From Streptosporangiaceae bacterium (lineage in GTDB: Bacteria > Actinomycetota > Actinomycetes > Streptosporangiales > Streptosporangiaceae), in contig JASHTQ010000545.1 of assembly GCA_030040475.1 (NCBI GenBank), positions 1 to 24,489 on the forward strand: DNA of 24,489 nt. Direction: 5' to 3'. This document shows, one piece after another, positions 23,703-24,489 of the stretch; within the stretch, counting starts at the first letter, position 1, and the number at the start of each line of letters is the position of its first letter. Position numbers and translations under genes: made by a program. Below the pieces are notes generated by a model that saw only the letters and a program-made list of their open reading frames with translations, did not search any database and was not told where the DNA came from.

Positions 23703-24489
23703 CTAGCCGGGCCGGGGCAGCTCGCACATCTCGCGGTCCGAGCTCCACAGCAGCTCGCAGCCGTCCTCGGTCACCAGCACCGCGTCCTCAAGCCGGGCGC
23801 CGAACAATCCCCTGCGGTAAATGCCGGGCTCGACCATCACGACCATGCCCGCCTGCAGCACACCCGGGTCGTACGGCGAGAGCCGCGGCGGCTCGTGCTG
23901 GTCCAGGCCGATGCCGTGGCCGAGCGAGTGATTGAACAGCTCGCCGTACCCCGCCCGCGCGATGTGGTCGCGGGCCTGCTTGTCTGCCTCCCGGCAGGGC
24001 ACGCCGGACCTGATGGCGTACTGGCCGATCGCCTGCGCCTCCCGCACCACCCGGTACATCTTCGCGAACTCCGGGTCCGCCCTGCCCAGGTAGAAGGTGC
24101 GGGTGAGGTCCGCGCGGTAGCCGCCGACGACCGGCGAGATGTCGACCATCAGCGGCTCGTCCCAGCCGATGACCCTCGAGCTCGCGACGCCGTGGGGGAG
24201 TGCCGACCGTTCGCCGGACGCCACGATCAGCGGCGCCATGCTCCGCTCCGCGCCGAGCCGGCGCTGCCAGCGCTCGATCTCCCCGGCCAGCTCGTTCTCC
24301 GTCATCCCGGGCCTGACCGCGGCCTTGATCTCGCCGATCACCGTGTCCGCCACCTGCGCCGCCCGCCGCAGCATGGCCACCTCGTCCGCGTCCTTGATCA
24401 CCCGCAGGCCCTCGACCAGGTTCTGCGTCGGCACGAGTTCGGCCGCCGGGCTTTCCTTGCGCAGGTCCGCGAGCTGGCCGACGGTCAGC
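23703..24489 (-). CDS. M24-family (Xaa-Pro type) metallopeptidase, partial
   Basis: This is the C-terminal catalytic half of an M24 'pita-bread' peptidase; the frame runs off the right edge, and residues such as LTVGQLADLRKESPAAELV precede the in-frame GTG at 24434. The metal ligands are in order: Asp in MVDISP, Asp in ADLTRTF, His in HSLGHGIGL, Glu in VEPGIY and Glu in ARLEDAVLV. This arrangement and the DEVAMLRRAAQVAD lead-in fit aminopeptidase P/prolidase relatives; creatinase-like hydrolases have the same fold. The missing N-terminal domain lies outside the window. It is a cytoplasmic di-metal hydrolase, probably of proline peptides. Confidence 0.9.
   Translation of the reverse strand, partial: LTVGQLADLRKESPAAELVPTQNLVEGLRVIKDADEVAMLRRAAQVADTVIGEIKAAVRPGMTENELAGEIERWQRRLGAERSMAPLIVASGERSALPHGVASSRVIGWDEPLMVDISPVVGGYRADLTRTFYLGRADPEFAKMYRVVREAQAIGQYAIRSGVPCREADKQARDHIARAGYGELFNHSLGHGIGLDQHEPPRLSPYDPGVLQAGMVVMVEPGIYRRGLFGARLEDAVLVTEDGCELLWSSDREMCELPRPG

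Overview
The window is very GC-rich, with short intergenic gaps, many GTG/TTG starts and several families typical of filamentous Actinomycetota: an XRE/NB-ARC/TPR regulator, an F420-type luciferase-like oxidoreductase and a short Cys/His protein. I read it as chromosomal DNA of a soil-type actinomycete; nothing in it fixes the genus. I see no rRNA, tRNA, CRISPR array or intact insertion sequence.

Layout. Positions 1-8259 hold ordinary genes: the C-terminal part of a MetE-like methyltransferase (-), an aldo/keto reductase (-), a large NB-ARC/TPR regulator (+), a small Cys/His protein (-), phosphoglucomutase (-), a short-chain dehydrogenase (+) and a TauE/SafE permease (+). Positions 8442-8925 are debris of a recombinase and an ISL3 transposase. 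From 9042 to about 16737 runs a probable operon with its own promoter: tripartite tricarboxylate transporter genes (binding protein, TctB, TctA), a glutaredoxin-DinB fusion, a thioredoxin, an isocitrate lyase/PEP mutase family C-C lyase, and the large and small subunits of an aconitase/isopropylmalate-isomerase type hydro-lyase. Positions 16683-17440 are again debris (a flavoprotein C-terminus and IS3 pieces). A second transcription unit, 17535-21047, has a broken second lyase, an intact MmgE/PrpD protein, a broken second MmgE/PrpD gene and a 3-hydroxyisobutyrate-dehydrogenase-like enzyme. It ends tail-to-tail against a GntR/FCD repressor gene (21019-21726, -). A decayed FAD-linked oxidase follows, then an LLM oxidoreductase and a partial M24 peptidase, both on the minus strand.

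Main finding. A 15-bp motif, TGTCGACAGWCGACW, occurs at the transporter promoter (9084-9098, a perfect palindrome), at the second unit's promoter (17567-17581) and just upstream of the GntR gene (21736-21750). The first two promoters also share the same TTGACA-17 bp-CAGACTGTC core. This defines a candidate regulon: one GntR/FCD regulator controlling itself and two catabolic units.

The enzymes fit uptake of a di- or tricarboxylic acid, hydration/dehydration, and aldol-type cleavage to a 2-oxoacid. The hydro-lyase + lyase + beta-hydroxyacid dehydrogenase set resembles the 2,3-dimethylmalate branch of anaerobic nicotinate breakdown, but the substrate here is unknown. The second unit shows clear decay and the flanks carry mobile-element relics, so the region looks like an acquired and partly eroding catabolic island.
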